From contig CM053330.1 of NCBI GenBank assembly GCA_028583605.1, positions 33,946,097 to 34,010,096 on the forward strand: DNA of 64,000 nucleotides. The letters run 5' to 3'. The first letter of the stretch is position 1. Each line of letters opens with the position of its first letter. This document shows, piece after piece, positions 31,113 to 43,100 of this stretch. The stretch comes from Dastarcus helophoroides (lineage: Eukaryota; Arthropoda; Insecta; Coleoptera; Bothrideridae). The notes below the pieces were generated by a model. That model did not search any database and was not told the DNA's origin. It saw only the letters and a program-made list of their open reading frames with translations. Both the position numbers and the translations under genes were made by a program.

Positions 31113-33730
31113 GATACAAATGGAAAATAAATTTAAATTAATCATTAGATTAGATTAATCTCACTTTTAATGATATTTTTATAATTTATAATATAAAACT
31201 AAAAAACTTTAACTCAATAGATATAACCAAACAAATAAGGCGATTAATTTAACATAAAATTTAATTGGAATTTTTTTGTCTTTATTCATGACACCTATTC
31301 TGCATTAAATCATCTCTGTTTGGAGAGGCGAAAGGTGAGCGCTAACAACAAATCCTTTATCGCTGCCAATAGTAACACAATGTTATCTGTATAATTCACA
31401 AAAACAATTATTTTTTTGTCTAATACATCAAGATAGGTAGGTATTAGAAATAGTAAAATATATCGTAAAAAATTAACCGAACCGCTGGCCATGTTGAACC
31501 TGCATGCAAAAAGTAAGAATACTTTTCAGACTAGAAAGTCTGTCACAAAGTAAATTTTCTTTGTGACTATGGATTTCCATCATTTGATAATCTCCTTATC
31601 ACTCAAAATGATTTTAAAAAGTCATGGGTTAGATAAATTTAATAAATCGATAGTTATTGAACGACTAAAATCCATGCGTATACTGAAAACGGCACAAAAA
31701 TCATTTTAAACATTATGAAGGCTTCGAATTTATTATTTTGGATATATCGCCACACAAACTACCTTTTATCGAATCAAAAATTCTTCATTTATTAAACCTT
31801 CTAGCAATTAATAAGCCCGCTGCAAATACGCGATCTATTTTCACCTTTTAGTATGAAAAGGCGTTGATTGAATACATATATTCAATCAACGGAAAAGGTT
31901 ACGTTCGGATTTATTTCCATGTAGTTGGTCATCTCATAGAGAAAGGTTCAAGGGTCATCTCACGGGGGTTCTACTTTAGCACGAAATTCAAATACATTGT
32001 TTGTAGCGCCCTCCCACGCAGTAACCGGAACTACCGACCATTTATACATATATATGTAAATTAAATATATGCGTATAGTTCCTAAATTTGTGTGCGGTGG
32101 CGCCTGAAAACGTAAACAAATTAACTGTCATTGGATTTGGATGGAATGGAGGACGAAAACATCATCGAGCAAAATTTTAAATAGTGTTGAAAATTAGGTA
32201 CGAGGATTACTGGTAAGTAGAAAATTTTATTTATTTGTGGAAGTGAAGTATCAATCGTAATGACATCCCCGAATTCGGGAAAAAAACTGCTGAATCCCAA
32301 GTTGCCGGAATGTTTATAGAAATGGCGACTATAACAATAAACAGTTTTTTTTTAATGAAATTGTATGTTTTGTAAATCCTTTATAGTGCACTATCCCTCT
32401 TTGTGATTACCAAAAGCAAAAATAAGAAAAAGGCAACATTTTAAAAAATAAGATTTAATGTAATCCGCATATACACTATTTGCCCATTGACAAAGTTTAA
32501 ATGATGCTAAAATTCACTTCTAACGTTTTGTAAAATATCTGTAGGTATTTGTGGGATCGTTTGCTTAATAATATGTCAGAAACTATTATATATGATACTT
32601 TTTTTCTAATGATAATATTATTATTACTACTTTACAGTGAAAATACAGTGATAAACAAATGTATCCAAAATATCTTATTGTCACTACTGCTCGAACAAAT
32701 ACCTCCAGATATTTGAAAAAATGTTAGAAATTTTATTGTTAGTATGGACTTTGTCAACATGCAAATGGAGCATACATGGACCTCGTTAACATTAAAAGCT
32801 ACTTTTTTTCTTTTTTTTTGTCTTTGATGATTAGATACTCAACCAGGGGATGCAAGATATTTCATTTGAAAAAAAAAGGTTTTTTCTGACCTCCCGTAGT
32901 GAGCAAAATGCAAAAACGACTAAAATGTTGCAATCTTTTAAACAAAAATCGATCTGTTTCGGCAGGCACACCCCCTCGTAGTAAGAAAATTCTACCCTAA
33001 AAGGTGTCAAACTTTCAACAAAAATCAACCAGAAATTATGTGGAAAAAATTTTCGCTGCTTTACTTGATTTATTTTAGTTAAATTCACTATCCAGTATAT
33101 TTTAAGTCATCTGTATCAATATTTAACTTCTAGAGAAATCTTGAAGCAGTTGAACTGAAAAATATATTTTAAAATTATTTAAATATAAACTTATATACAT
33201 GTAGAGAATATACATATTTAATAAAAATATTTAATGTTAAAATGGCAGTTTATTTTTTTACACCTCATACTTGAAATTGTTCTGAAATTTCCATTCACGT
33301 TGGTCACTTTTGTTTAATCTTTAAAAACAGTAGTGCAATCCAACTGAATGGACATTTCAAAACAGTTTAAAATTAATTTTGGATTTAAATTTGAATTTAT
33401 AAGTCGGTAATGCAGAGCAACTGTAACGTGGCTATAGTCGATATTACAGGTTCCTAATTTTATGGCAATAGTTCCGGTCCCTGCGTGGGATGGCCGTTTT
33501 CAAAATAAAAAGCACAGAGTTGACACTCTTACCCTTTCTCTATGGGTCATCTCATGATGTAGTTTTATATTTAGGCACCAGATGGGTAAAATTAAAATAT
33601 CATAGCAACCTTTCTCTATGGCAAATGTCATTTAATTGTCAAATACGTGGCCGACTGTCACTCATATTTGTTTAAATGTATGCTATTAACTAAATAAAAA
33701 ATATCAGTGTGTATATAATTATTTATTATA
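31113..33730. other. Intergenic region with short palindromes and inverted repeats
   Basis: No gene supported; short open frames here lack splice or domain support. It holds a 13-bp-arm palindrome at 31862-31891 and an inverted pair: TCCCACGCAGTAACCGGAAC near 32012 versus GTTCCGGTCCCTGCGTGGGA near 33471, with ATAGAGAAAGGTT also inverted (about 31937 and 33608). Between them, 32079-32212 ends in a good donor (CTGGTAAGTAG) and could be a non-coding 5' exon of the ZFPL1 gene; this is a guess. Confidence 0.5.
31862..31891. repeat. Palindrome CGTTGATTGAATA / TATTCAATCAACG
   Basis: Perfect 13-bp arms around CATA. The same arm sequence recurs at 43583-43614 in a different context. Confidence 0.9.
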
Positions 33731-34828
33731 ATGGGGCTATGCAAATGCCCCAAGAGGCGTGTAACAAATCAGTTTTGCTTTGAACATAGGGTATGCGTTT
33801 GTGAAAATTGTATGGTTACAAAACATCCAATTGTAAGTCGTCAAATTTAGTAATTCTTACAATGGCTGTGATTTTTTCCATAATTTTTAGTGCGTTGTGC
33901 AGTCTTATCTCCAATGGTTGCAAGATAGCGATTATAATTCAATATGCGAGTTATGCAGCAAAGACTTAAACGTTGAAGATAGTATAAGACTTACATGTTA
34001 TCGTAAGTTACAATGTATTAAACGCCTTCGGGGAATCATTTAATATTCTAGATGTCTTTCATTGGTCTTGCTTGGATCAATATTCAAGGCAACTACCACC
34101 TACCACCGCTCCAAGAGGATATGTTTGTCCTTCATGTCGTAGCCCACTTTTCCCACCATCAAATTTAATAAGTCCAGTGGCAGATGTTCTCAAGGAGAAA
34201 CTTGCTGGTGTTAATTGGGCTCGCGCTGGACTAGGCTTACCATTGGTACAACTTTAAGTAAAGCATACTCATCCTTGTTTATAATTAATTATTTCAGCTG
34301 TCTGAAGAGAGAGAAATTAAGTCTGCTATTAGCAATACTTCAAAAGCAGCAAACAATCCAAGCAAATTAAATAATTCACACTCGGTTGTTAACGTAGAGG
34401 AGCAAGTAGCATTTAATCGTGTCCCGGTCGATAATTACCAAGCATCTTCAAATAGACGAATATTTCAAGATATTCGTGATATTAAACCCACAACATTTGA
34501 CCACGATGATGATAAATATAAGCGAAGATCGGCTTCCGAATTTTTGAAAAATTGGCTAAGGTAAGGGTACATTGTTTTAAAATGATTAACTCTGATTGTA
34601 TTAATCATGATTAATTTTCATTGTAGATTAACGTTGGGACCTTCATTTAAAAACAGGGGAGGGAAATCGCTTTATAAACGTTACTGCATGATTGCGATTT
34701 TGTTTATTATTGGATTGTCAGTTCTGTTTTTGTTAATGTCTAAAATGAGTCGATATTCGGTCGAATATGATCCAAACTTTGACGAACGGAATGACCCAAA
34801 TATTCGCATTCAAGATAGTAAGCTGTAG
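33731..34828 (+). CDS. ZFPL1: Zinc finger protein-like 1 (ZFPL1) homologue (290 aa)
   Basis: Exons: 33731-33832, 33891-34002, 34052-34245, 34298-34560, 34627-34828; phases agree. [16 protein letters not shown] starts a B-box-like finger (C4, C6, C16, H19, C22, C24, C27, H33). A RING-like finger follows (CELC at about 53-56, HVFHWSC at 72-78, CPSC at 97-100). A low-complexity polar linker leads to a single C-terminal membrane span (about residues 244-261) and a short luminal tail. This is the ZFPL1 layout: a cis-Golgi integral membrane protein that in mammals binds GM130 and helps maintain cis-Golgi structure. The length is close to the human protein's ~310 residues. The exon 3 donor (TTG|GTACAA) is weak but is the only one preserving frame. 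Confidence 0.95.
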
Positions 34829-35901
34829 GCATCTTTAGAATAAGGCACAATATTAAAACGATAAATTTATGAGCAACGTTATACATTTTAAATTTGTATA
34901 AATTTATTAATAAATTATTATTTTCTGTATTAATTTTCACTAGATCTAAGAATAAAGTGATATTTTATGTTTTTGCAGAATGTTTAATCAAATCCAATGT
35001 TTTATTCATTATCAGTCAGGAGAAACTGTAGAATTCATATCTGGCATTGAGTCAATAGTAAATTTAAGATTTACAAGCTGCTTCGCAAACTTTTTCATAT
35101 GCTACACAACAGTGACTCGAAAAAGAAATCTTAAAATTATTTTGATTTATTTGAAAAAAAAGTAAAAAAAATGAAATTGTTCTTTTTTTTTGGGAAACTA
35201 GCAATAGTAATTTTTAATGAATCTGAGCACCTCTTAAGGGAAAATCTAAACATCCCCAGCACAACAAATTTCATTTTTTCTTATGGTCTTATATTAATTA
35301 CATCTGTATCATGTGAGGGTTTAATCTTAATTAGGCCATAAAAATAATATTATAATATATAACCTTGTGTTCTGGACACTGCATAAAGCATTAAATTTTC
35401 TACAACTCTTTAATTTTTGAGATACCATTAAAATTAAAGAAGATTCATTCAAAAAGACTAAAAAGTTAGAGAAAAATTTTATTTTCAGTGTTTCTGAAAA
35501 TTTCTAGATTGGAGTTAATTTGCGTTTTTTCCTGTAATCAAGTTTCCTAGAAATTTATCTCAAAATATCTAGAAAAAGAAAAAAGGTGGAAATAGTTTAG
35601 CTCAATTGCAGCTAGTGTAAGAAAATAAGTCTGCGATATTGCTATTCTGCAAGATTTTGGAAATTGTCATTCTCCTACTCTTTAATAAATCGAACGATTC
35701 AGGTTGTCGTGACACACTGCATGTTAAAAAAATATTTATTCTGAATTAATCGAACGAAGCTACGTATTAACGAAAATGTAGCTGGTGTTGACGCCGCCGT
35801 GTATTCTCTGACTTTGTCAAAATGACATTTTATTAATGTTAGTTTTCCCGGTTTGTGTTCGTGAAAGTTACAATTCTACCGTCGCTTTTTAATTTTTTTT
35901 C
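34829..35901. other. Intergenic region downstream of ZFPL1
   Basis: 3' UTR of ZFPL1 with AATAAA signals (e.g. near 34910), then AT-rich DNA without a supported gene. The last ~100 bp (35810-35901) should be the promoter and 5' UTR of the next small gene. Nothing repetitive recognised. Confidence 0.5.
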
Positions 35902-36329
35902 ATGATGCACGCGCGGAAAGAATCCCAAGCCGACGATGTTAGTCTAATTGTAAAATTAAGATCGTTGGCAACAAACGAATATTCCAGTCAATCGAGTCTT
36001 AAGAAAATAGAGCAATACTTATCGGCGTATTTAGGAGCGTCTGACAACTCTGGCTCCATTTCCGACAAACTACAACTATCGACAAAAAATTTATTAAGTA
36101 TCTGCGATGAATTCGGAACAGTAGAAGAAGTAGCAGAAAAAGTTGTCGATAAAATAATCTCACTATCTGCAGGTTAGTCAACTTTAATTGGAAATGGGGT
36201 GTGTATGAACGACTCAGTTTATTAAAACATTACAGAGACTTTATTTTCACAGGAGGTCTCGGAAAAGGTCTGTGTTGTCGCGACGAAATTATATCATCAA
36301 CCTTCTTCAAAACACAATCTTTATCCTAA
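35902..36329 (+). CDS. Unidentified small protein or 5' exon (about 115 aa model)
   Basis: The first exon 35902-36172 begins with tandem ATG codons and encodes 90 residues of mostly helical, charged sequence with no signal peptide or membrane span. It ends at a plausible donor (GCAG|GTTAGT). A plausible acceptor at 36251-36252 continues in frame for 25 codons to TAA at 36327-36329. The codon use and composition of the first exon look like real coding sequence. The second exon is short and could be spurious, and the true gene may splice elsewhere. Its phase does not permit joining to the 37142 exon. No family recognised. Confidence 0.42.
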
Positions 36330-36415
36330 TATTTCCAAATACATCTGGTCTATTTTATGACACACTGACTTAGTTCTGCTAATATATATGTCAACGTTAA
36401 TCCCTTAAAACCTAT

Positions 36416-36743
36416 TGTAACAAAATGTAACTTTAAAGTTTAGTTGGGAATTTTCTAGAAAATTTGATAAGGGGAAGCGGTCGCGATAATAAATCAACCG
36501 GCAGATAAGTGCTCCAGAAATTTCGTCAAACGATAAGCCTTATCTCCTGGATTTTTCTAGAACCTGAAGCGGGACCTATATAAGGCGGTCGCTTTTCCCT
36601 CGGTTAGTTGGGCTAGTTAGCGAGTTAGTTAGAAATCAGTGAATAAGTTAGTTAATTAAACTGGTAGCGTTCCGGAATCGGTTTAGAAATAAAGTGGTTA
36701 CAATTCACAAAGTGTTAATCATTCGAACCGATAACGTGCAACA
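36416..36743 (+). mobile_element. Solo LTR of a Ty3/Gypsy-type retrotransposon
   Basis: 328 bp beginning TGTAAC and ending GCAACA (TG...CA), flanked on both sides by CTAT (36412-36415 and 36744-36747), a 4-bp target duplication. It contains a TATA box (TATATAA, 36577-36583) and AATAAA (36688-36693) in the order U3-R-U5 on the plus strand. No internal retroelement genes lie next to it, so it is a solo LTR from LTR-LTR recombination. Confidence 0.82.
36453..36562 (+). promoter_or_regulatory. Heat-shock-element-like motifs in the LTR U3
   Basis: Two perfect TTCTAGAA (36453-36460, 36555-36562) and one GAAATTTC (36517-36524) lie just upstream of the LTR TATA box at 36577. They match inverted nGAAn units of heat-shock elements. 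The second is followed by CCTGAAG, which could add a third unit. Confidence 0.45.
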
Positions 36744-37141
36744 CTATTTTCAGAAAAAAGGCTGACTAGCGTTCTTAGAATTAATCATCCAGAGATTACA
36801 AACCAGTCAATCCTTTCTTGAAAGGGAAGCTAAAGAGGTTCTCTGCTTCAAAGGCAAAAATTAACTAATGAACATAATGTACGCTGAAAGAAAATACTTC
36901 GGTATTCATATTATACGGCACCTCTACAAATGTTTCAAATAAGTTGAAGTACCGGGCCCGTATTAGATTTCAGTTCGTAAAATATGCACAGAACCCATAA
37001 AGCATTCGAGGGTATTTAATATTTTATTTTAAAATAAATACCGATAGATTTTTGATTTCACACTTTAAATGTGATTTCCAGCAACCTTTTTTATATGTAT
37101 ATTAACGAAATTTTTTCAAACATTGAAAATGAATTTAGCAA

Positions 37142-39808
37142 ATGAAGATGAGTTTCTACAAATCAGATGACATAAATTGGTTATTTAACCATCGCAGATT
37201 ACGAATAAATCGGCCTCTATTTGTTTCAGAGACGGTTCATATAGTGAGAATTGAAGCAGAACGAGCGCTTGCGGACAAATTTGCTTTACAAGACACATAC
37301 ATAGTAACGGAACCTGTCGCAACCGAACAAACCGAAACAACAACAAGCGAATTAGCGCAAAAATTAGACGAACACGGAGAACCCGTTTCGATGGAACTTC
37401 TGGTCGATACAGCGTCAAATCTTTATCTGTTCAAAACAGTCGAAACGGTGGCTCAAGAAGAAGCCCAAATTAAAATGGTAGAAAGTCAAACATTAAAATC
37501 CGAAACGATATCTATCGGTACATTAAAAAGAGGAACTGTTGCCTCTTACGTGGAAAGGGCGACGAAATTAATAGAAACAAAGAAGAAAAAATATGTGGGA
37601 TTTCATGATACTTATGGAGAATATTTGAAAGAAATCGGAGCTTGGGTAGGCGAAGATATCAAAGATACCGATTCCTCGATCGTTCTAGACATGGACGAAT
37701 TGAAGCTAAGAGCAGTCGAATTTGTGCAAAAAGAAGAGACTTTGACAGAACCGAATTTTCCCGAATCGAAATATCAATATGCTCTTGTGCCTAAGGAAGA
37801 ATCTGCTCTGAGAACCGAAGAAATGTCAGTTTCGTTTAAAATGAGGCCATCGGGGGAAGACGATTTCGAGCAACGAATATCAAATATAATATTTTTACCG
37901 GATGTTACCAAAACACCTGGAGCAGAATGGCCCACAATTGGAGAGTTTACCATTGATTTAGGCCAAAATGCATTACTGGACCATATTAATGGGTGGTATT
38001 ATTCTGACGATTGGAAATATTCCATCCATTATCTGACGGCGAATAGTGATGCGACGACTGATAATCATTTTTATGAGGTTATTATTATTTTTTACACGTT
38101 TATGTAATGACGCGCTAGTGCTATTTTAGTTTGCAATCATCTTTTATCTCTCAGGTATTTTTAATAAGTTCCTTTTCCTCAACTGCATTGGATTGGCTTA
38201 GAAAAAATCTATCAAGTGCAGTTTTCGTACCCTCCTTATTGAATTTTTTCCATCGGTAAAGTTCTGTATCAAATAAAACAAACGGAAATCTGACGGTTCT
38301 ATGCGAGGTAAGTATGGTGAATGAGGCAGTACATTCCATCTAAACTCCATTAAATTTTTGTGAACCTGCAGACATGCGTTGTGTTGTGAGTTCTAATTCA
38401 AATTTCGCCAAGTGATCATAAGCACTTGTTTTTAAAACGTTCAACTATTTTGCCAAACCTTTCGCCGTATGTCAACAATTTTCAATAAACCTAACTTCAT
38501 TAATTCATCGTCAATGCTGATTGAATGACTAAAATGTTCCTATCATCGATATATTTCTCGCGTTAAACCTGACAAACGATTTGTGAACTGGTTTTTTTTT
38601 TGCTACAATATCTCTATAAGCATCACATCTCTTTTGCGGTGTTGTTGTGTAACACTATATCCTTTTCAGTAATAAAAAAGCTAGCAAGTGCCGAAAATAC
38701 AATTAGTGTTCACTAACACTTTTGAAATCAACTGCTGGATAATTAACTAAGATAATTTAATATCCTTATCTCGCAGAATCAGTTAACGCAATTTCACAAT
38801 TAATGCGAACGAACTTTTTATGTTCAGTATTATAGCATCTTTCCGCACAACTAAAAAAACTTAAACTATTCATGTAATTTCCTAAAGTAATACAACATTA
38901 TTCATTAACAGCTTGACCTTGTCTATTTTCAGGTTATTTGGAGCATTCCATCGAGGATTTATCCGATAGCCCAAGCTACCGCAAGTATCTACTTTACAAT
39001 AACGGTTTCAAGAATAAAACCAAAAAGTTGTAAATGTGAAGTAAGTGTGCGCCACTAAGTCCCTATTTTAAATATGAATAATATTTGTTAATTATCCAGA
39101 ATATCGCTATTAGAGACTGGATTATATGCATCTGGATATTTAACCCATTTTCACCGGTTACTACATATTTCACCTAAAATCCAATGATTCGCATTTTCGC
39201 TATATTTTTAATATTTTTCGATGGGTACGTAATAATTGAAGTCTTACTAAGCGCTAGGTGGAACGTATATTTCCTTGGTTAAAGCAGTCGATCGAAAATT
39301 TATATTCAACTAGATGGGTACCATTTTTTTCTTCAAAATTCCACTTTTTTTGCAAACTTTGCCTTTTATTTTAAAATGTCAAATTTATTATTAAAATATG
39401 ACTTTTTTTGCAATTACTGAATTTTTGTAAAAATACAGAAAGCCTGGGAAGCTGATGAGTTATTGAATTAAATGGTTTTTAAAATAAATTAATGAGAAGA
39501 TGTTGTCTAGGTGTATAAATTGTAACATCCGTTATATACAATGACTAATCTAGTTTTATTTAATGAATATCTAAGACTGATATTAAGATCATCCTGCTAT
39601 TAGTTTAGGTCCATTTATTATTTTTGTACAAATAATAATTAGTGTTTCGAAATGAACAAGTATTGTAAGTTAAATCATATTTCAGGTAACATTTCAGTTT
39701 GAAGGATCACACTTTATCCACCAGGCTGGAGAATTTAAATTCATGGAACACTGGTTATATAACATCATAGATGCCAAATTATCTTTGTATAAACGACTGC
39801 TTTTCTAA
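37142..39808 (+). CDS. Unidentified acidic protein (388 aa, 3 exons)
   Basis: Exons: 37142-38077, 38933-39040, 39686-39808; all borders are phase 0. ATG at 37142 or 37148 (MKMSFYK). No signal peptide or membrane span. The N-terminal two thirds is rich in Glu, Thr and Lys with probable helices (residues ~50-250). The C-terminal part (about 270-388) has aromatic-rich segments (INGWYYSDDWKYSIHYL; WSIPSRIYPIAQATASIYF) that look like a folded beta-rich domain. I do not recognise the family; a weak thought of a CATIP-like ciliary protein rests mainly on length and is not supported. The solo LTR ends about 400 bp upstream on the same strand and could act as promoter. Intron 1 contains a mariner relic. 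Confidence 0.72.
38151..38460 (-). mobile_element. Degenerate mariner transposase C-terminal fragment
   Basis: Read on the minus strand with frame changes, the translation gives LMEFRWNVLPHSPYL and EPSDFRLFYLIQNF, matching the mariner block around the last catalytic aspartate (PPYSPDLAPSDYHLF). A preceding NACLQVHKN corresponds to DNARPH... A tail reading TALDRFFLSQ also fits. No terminal repeats identified. It lies in intron 1 of the 388-aa gene. Confidence 0.72.
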
Positions 39809-40132
39809 AATAATAGTGTAAGATTAAAATCATTAAAAAACTAAAAACTCACGTTTATTTCCTCCATATACAATAACTTTAATAAAAGTAATATATGGGA
39901 TTGCATTAAAAATAATAATAGTAATAAATATAAGGCACTAACCTGTAAAGCCTATTTTAAATTATTATTTTAGGTACAAAGTATCACAGTATTTAAATAA
40001 ACTGTCAACAAAAAATCAACCGAAAATAACAACTAACTTTATATACATATTTTATTTCTGTTGAGTTATACTTAGTCAAAAATAAATTATTTTAATAAAT
40101 TAACATTGCATTTCCTATAATTGCAACCAATT

Positions 40133-43100
40133 TCACTTTGATATAATAACCTCTTCAGTTAATTTTGATTCACTCTCACTATTTTTATTTAAATCTTCCG
40201 ATTTCACAGACGTTACGGCAGAAGGCATAATTGCTAGATGCGCTTTATCAACTTTATCTACCAACTCACACGCCTCTAATACGATTTGGTTAAATACATC
40301 AGGCTTATCTGCATATACGTGGTGCCCAGCTCCTTGAATTTCCTACAAAAACAGAAGATTTACATTAACGCTAACTTTTAAAAGTGTAACTTTTTCTACA
40401 AAAAGGTATCTATTCTTGTTTCTGTACAAATGAGGTAACAAAATTTAGAAAAAGATAGTCATTTTAAATATTTTTTTTTAATTTTGATTTTTATAATTTA
40501 AAATTAAACTTATAAAAAGTACCTGAACTTTGAAATAGGAATCAAGCCTTTTCCCTCTTATAATATCTGTCGCCGAATGATCAATCCACGATCTGGTTCC
40601 ATAAACCAAAGTAATTGGTATGGTTTTATCCAACTGATCTATCCTGTTTACCATTGGATTCTTCGCCCATCCAAAGCTGGCCATCATCGAGTGAAATGCG
40701 CTTTCCCCACTGAAAAAGCATTTTTAGTAAAATTCAAATGTTTGATTCCACATACAATTTACCTAGGACTCTGAGCATTGCACTGATAAATATAATTAGG
40801 AATCAAAGCATTATCTTTAAGAGCAGGTGCATATTTCTTCGATATGTCATTTCGTATTGTATTTATAAACCATGGCCCTGAAAGAAAATAAATTCATGTA
40901 TTTGTAAAAAACGAATAAAAAGATATACCCAGCGGTCCAGCAACTCTTAATGCCGTTAAAGGATTAAATGGCTGTAACATATATGCCAAAGTCCTAATCC
41001 ATAATGGCGCATCGGTTTTGTATTCTTTCGGCCTTTCGGGAAATCCCCAAGGATCAGCTAATATGAGATGTTTTACATGCTCAGGATGTGAAATCGCGTA
41101 AGAAGTAGCTAGAAATCCTCCAAGGCTGTGTCCAAGTAAAACGAATTTATCCAAATTCATTTCTTTCCTCCATTCTTCGATTGAACTAATAAACTGTTCT
41201 TCGGCTTTTAAAGGGTTTGAACTAAACAGGGGACGAGAGCTACGCCCAAATCCTGAAACAACATTCATGACTGTAATAAAATAAAATGATTTCTACTATA
41301 TTATATTCATTAACAACTTGAGTAGGCCTTGTGTCACTTTAATCTAGCTTATAAAGGAAATAAAACCTGACTCTCACTGAGACACTAATCTTTAAGTTGA
41401 ACTTTTACCTGATTATTATATTATTTTGACCCCAAAAAGAAGCAATTACAAATTTGATCTAAAAGTCATTTAATAGTTTTCTCCATCTAATACAAGATGA
41501 TTCTTGTAAACCGTTCATCAGACAATTTTTGAATTCACAAACGAATTAATACTGACAACTGGAAAGCAGCCCCAATTGTAATTAACTGCTGCAAATAACG
41601 GAAATGAACATCTTGAAATACCGTATTTTTTAAAAGTTTCTCAAAGAAAAGTCAAATAAGTGTGAATAAATTGCAAGCTCAAAATCTCATGTTAAAACTC
41701 GAATTTAATTTCTATAAATTTTGAGTTCTTCCAAAAATGTTAACTTTTTTTCTTAAAATACGGAGATAAAATTCGACATTTTTTCTATTTTAAAACTAAA
41801 ATCGGAATTTCAAAAGACTTGGTGTCAAAACTCCCAAAATAAAATTAATTTTATTCAAAAAAAGAAATATTTTTCAACATTTCATTGATGTTAGGGTTTT
41901 TCTCGATTCTGTATTGTTGAATTCCAAATTCGAAGTTTTATTGGAAATGTTAAAGCTTCAACTAAAATCTCAGATTAAATGATAAAAAAATTATTTCGAA
42001 ACGAAAGTCGAAAATTCAAGAATAAACTTGAACTTTTAAGAATTTTTCAATTACATAAATTATAAGTTATTTTTGAAATGTTGAGTTCTTTTGCAAGATT
42101 TTGCGTTGAAGTTAACAATTTTTATTTATTTTTTTTCAAAAATTTTGCTCCATTAGATTATTTTTATAGAAATTTTGAATTTAAATTCGCAATATCAACC
42201 CTTTTAGGGTGGTTCACAAAAAGTTAAACACCCTGTATATTTGATACAATAGAACAGAATCATAATTCTTCAATACCGCACGATCAACAAAAGAAAAATA
42301 AACCAAATAATTAGGTGCATGACTTACCCAAGATATCTATAGCATAGACGGGTCTAGTGGCAGCGAACGAATCGAGATTTAAACACCACAGGGCAACTCC
42401 GGCCCCCAAACCGTGCAATAAAATTAGTGGCGTTTTTTGTGCATGTGTATTAAATGAAAGAGTCCAAACTTTATCTGCGGAACCAACGACTGGTCCAATG
42501 TCCACATATGAACCTCTGTAGCTTGTCCTTAAAACTAAGCACACATTTTAATGTATTAAAATGACCGTAAGGTAAAGTCCTACTTACTTTGTAATATTTT
42601 TTTCTCTAGACCTCTCAACATGGTCTCTGAATATTTATTCCACGACATCCATTTGGGCGAAAACCAGCTGCAAAAATTAAAAAAAAGTGTTTATTTTTAA
42701 ATAGTTAGGTTATGCTTTAATTTTAATAAAACGTAATTTTACCTAAAAATAGTTAATAGACACACGTAATACAGCGTTACAATTTTTAAGCCTAAAATGA
42801 GAAATATATGTATTATTACTTTCATAAATACTTCTTTATTCATCATATAGTTTATTAAGTCAAATGCATAAAATGCATAAAAATATTAGGTTAAGTTTTT
42901 ATTTGTTCGAAGCACTTTTGTATTTATACATATAGGGTGAGTTATTCAGAAAGGGAAATTTCGAAACCAGAGGTACTAGAAATGTTGACCGAATACACAT
43001 TTCAGTTTTCGTTTGGGTTCAGTCAAAAAGATTACATCGTTTCCATTCCCATTTTAGTTTCTTTTTTTCGGTTCAGTTCCGGCCGATTCATTTTTAATTT

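Noticed and set aside
33490..33675. 61-codon plus frame upstream of ZFPL1
   Set aside because: Overlaps an inverted repeat and has no domain, splice or conservation cue.
35902..38077. Joining the 35902 exon to the 37142 exon as one gene
   Set aside because: The first exon ends in phase 1 and no acceptor near 37.1 kb restores the downstream frame; an LTR lies between.
38151..38339. 62-codon minus-strand frame as a gene
   Set aside because: Its translation is a frame-shifted piece of a mariner transposase inside an intron.
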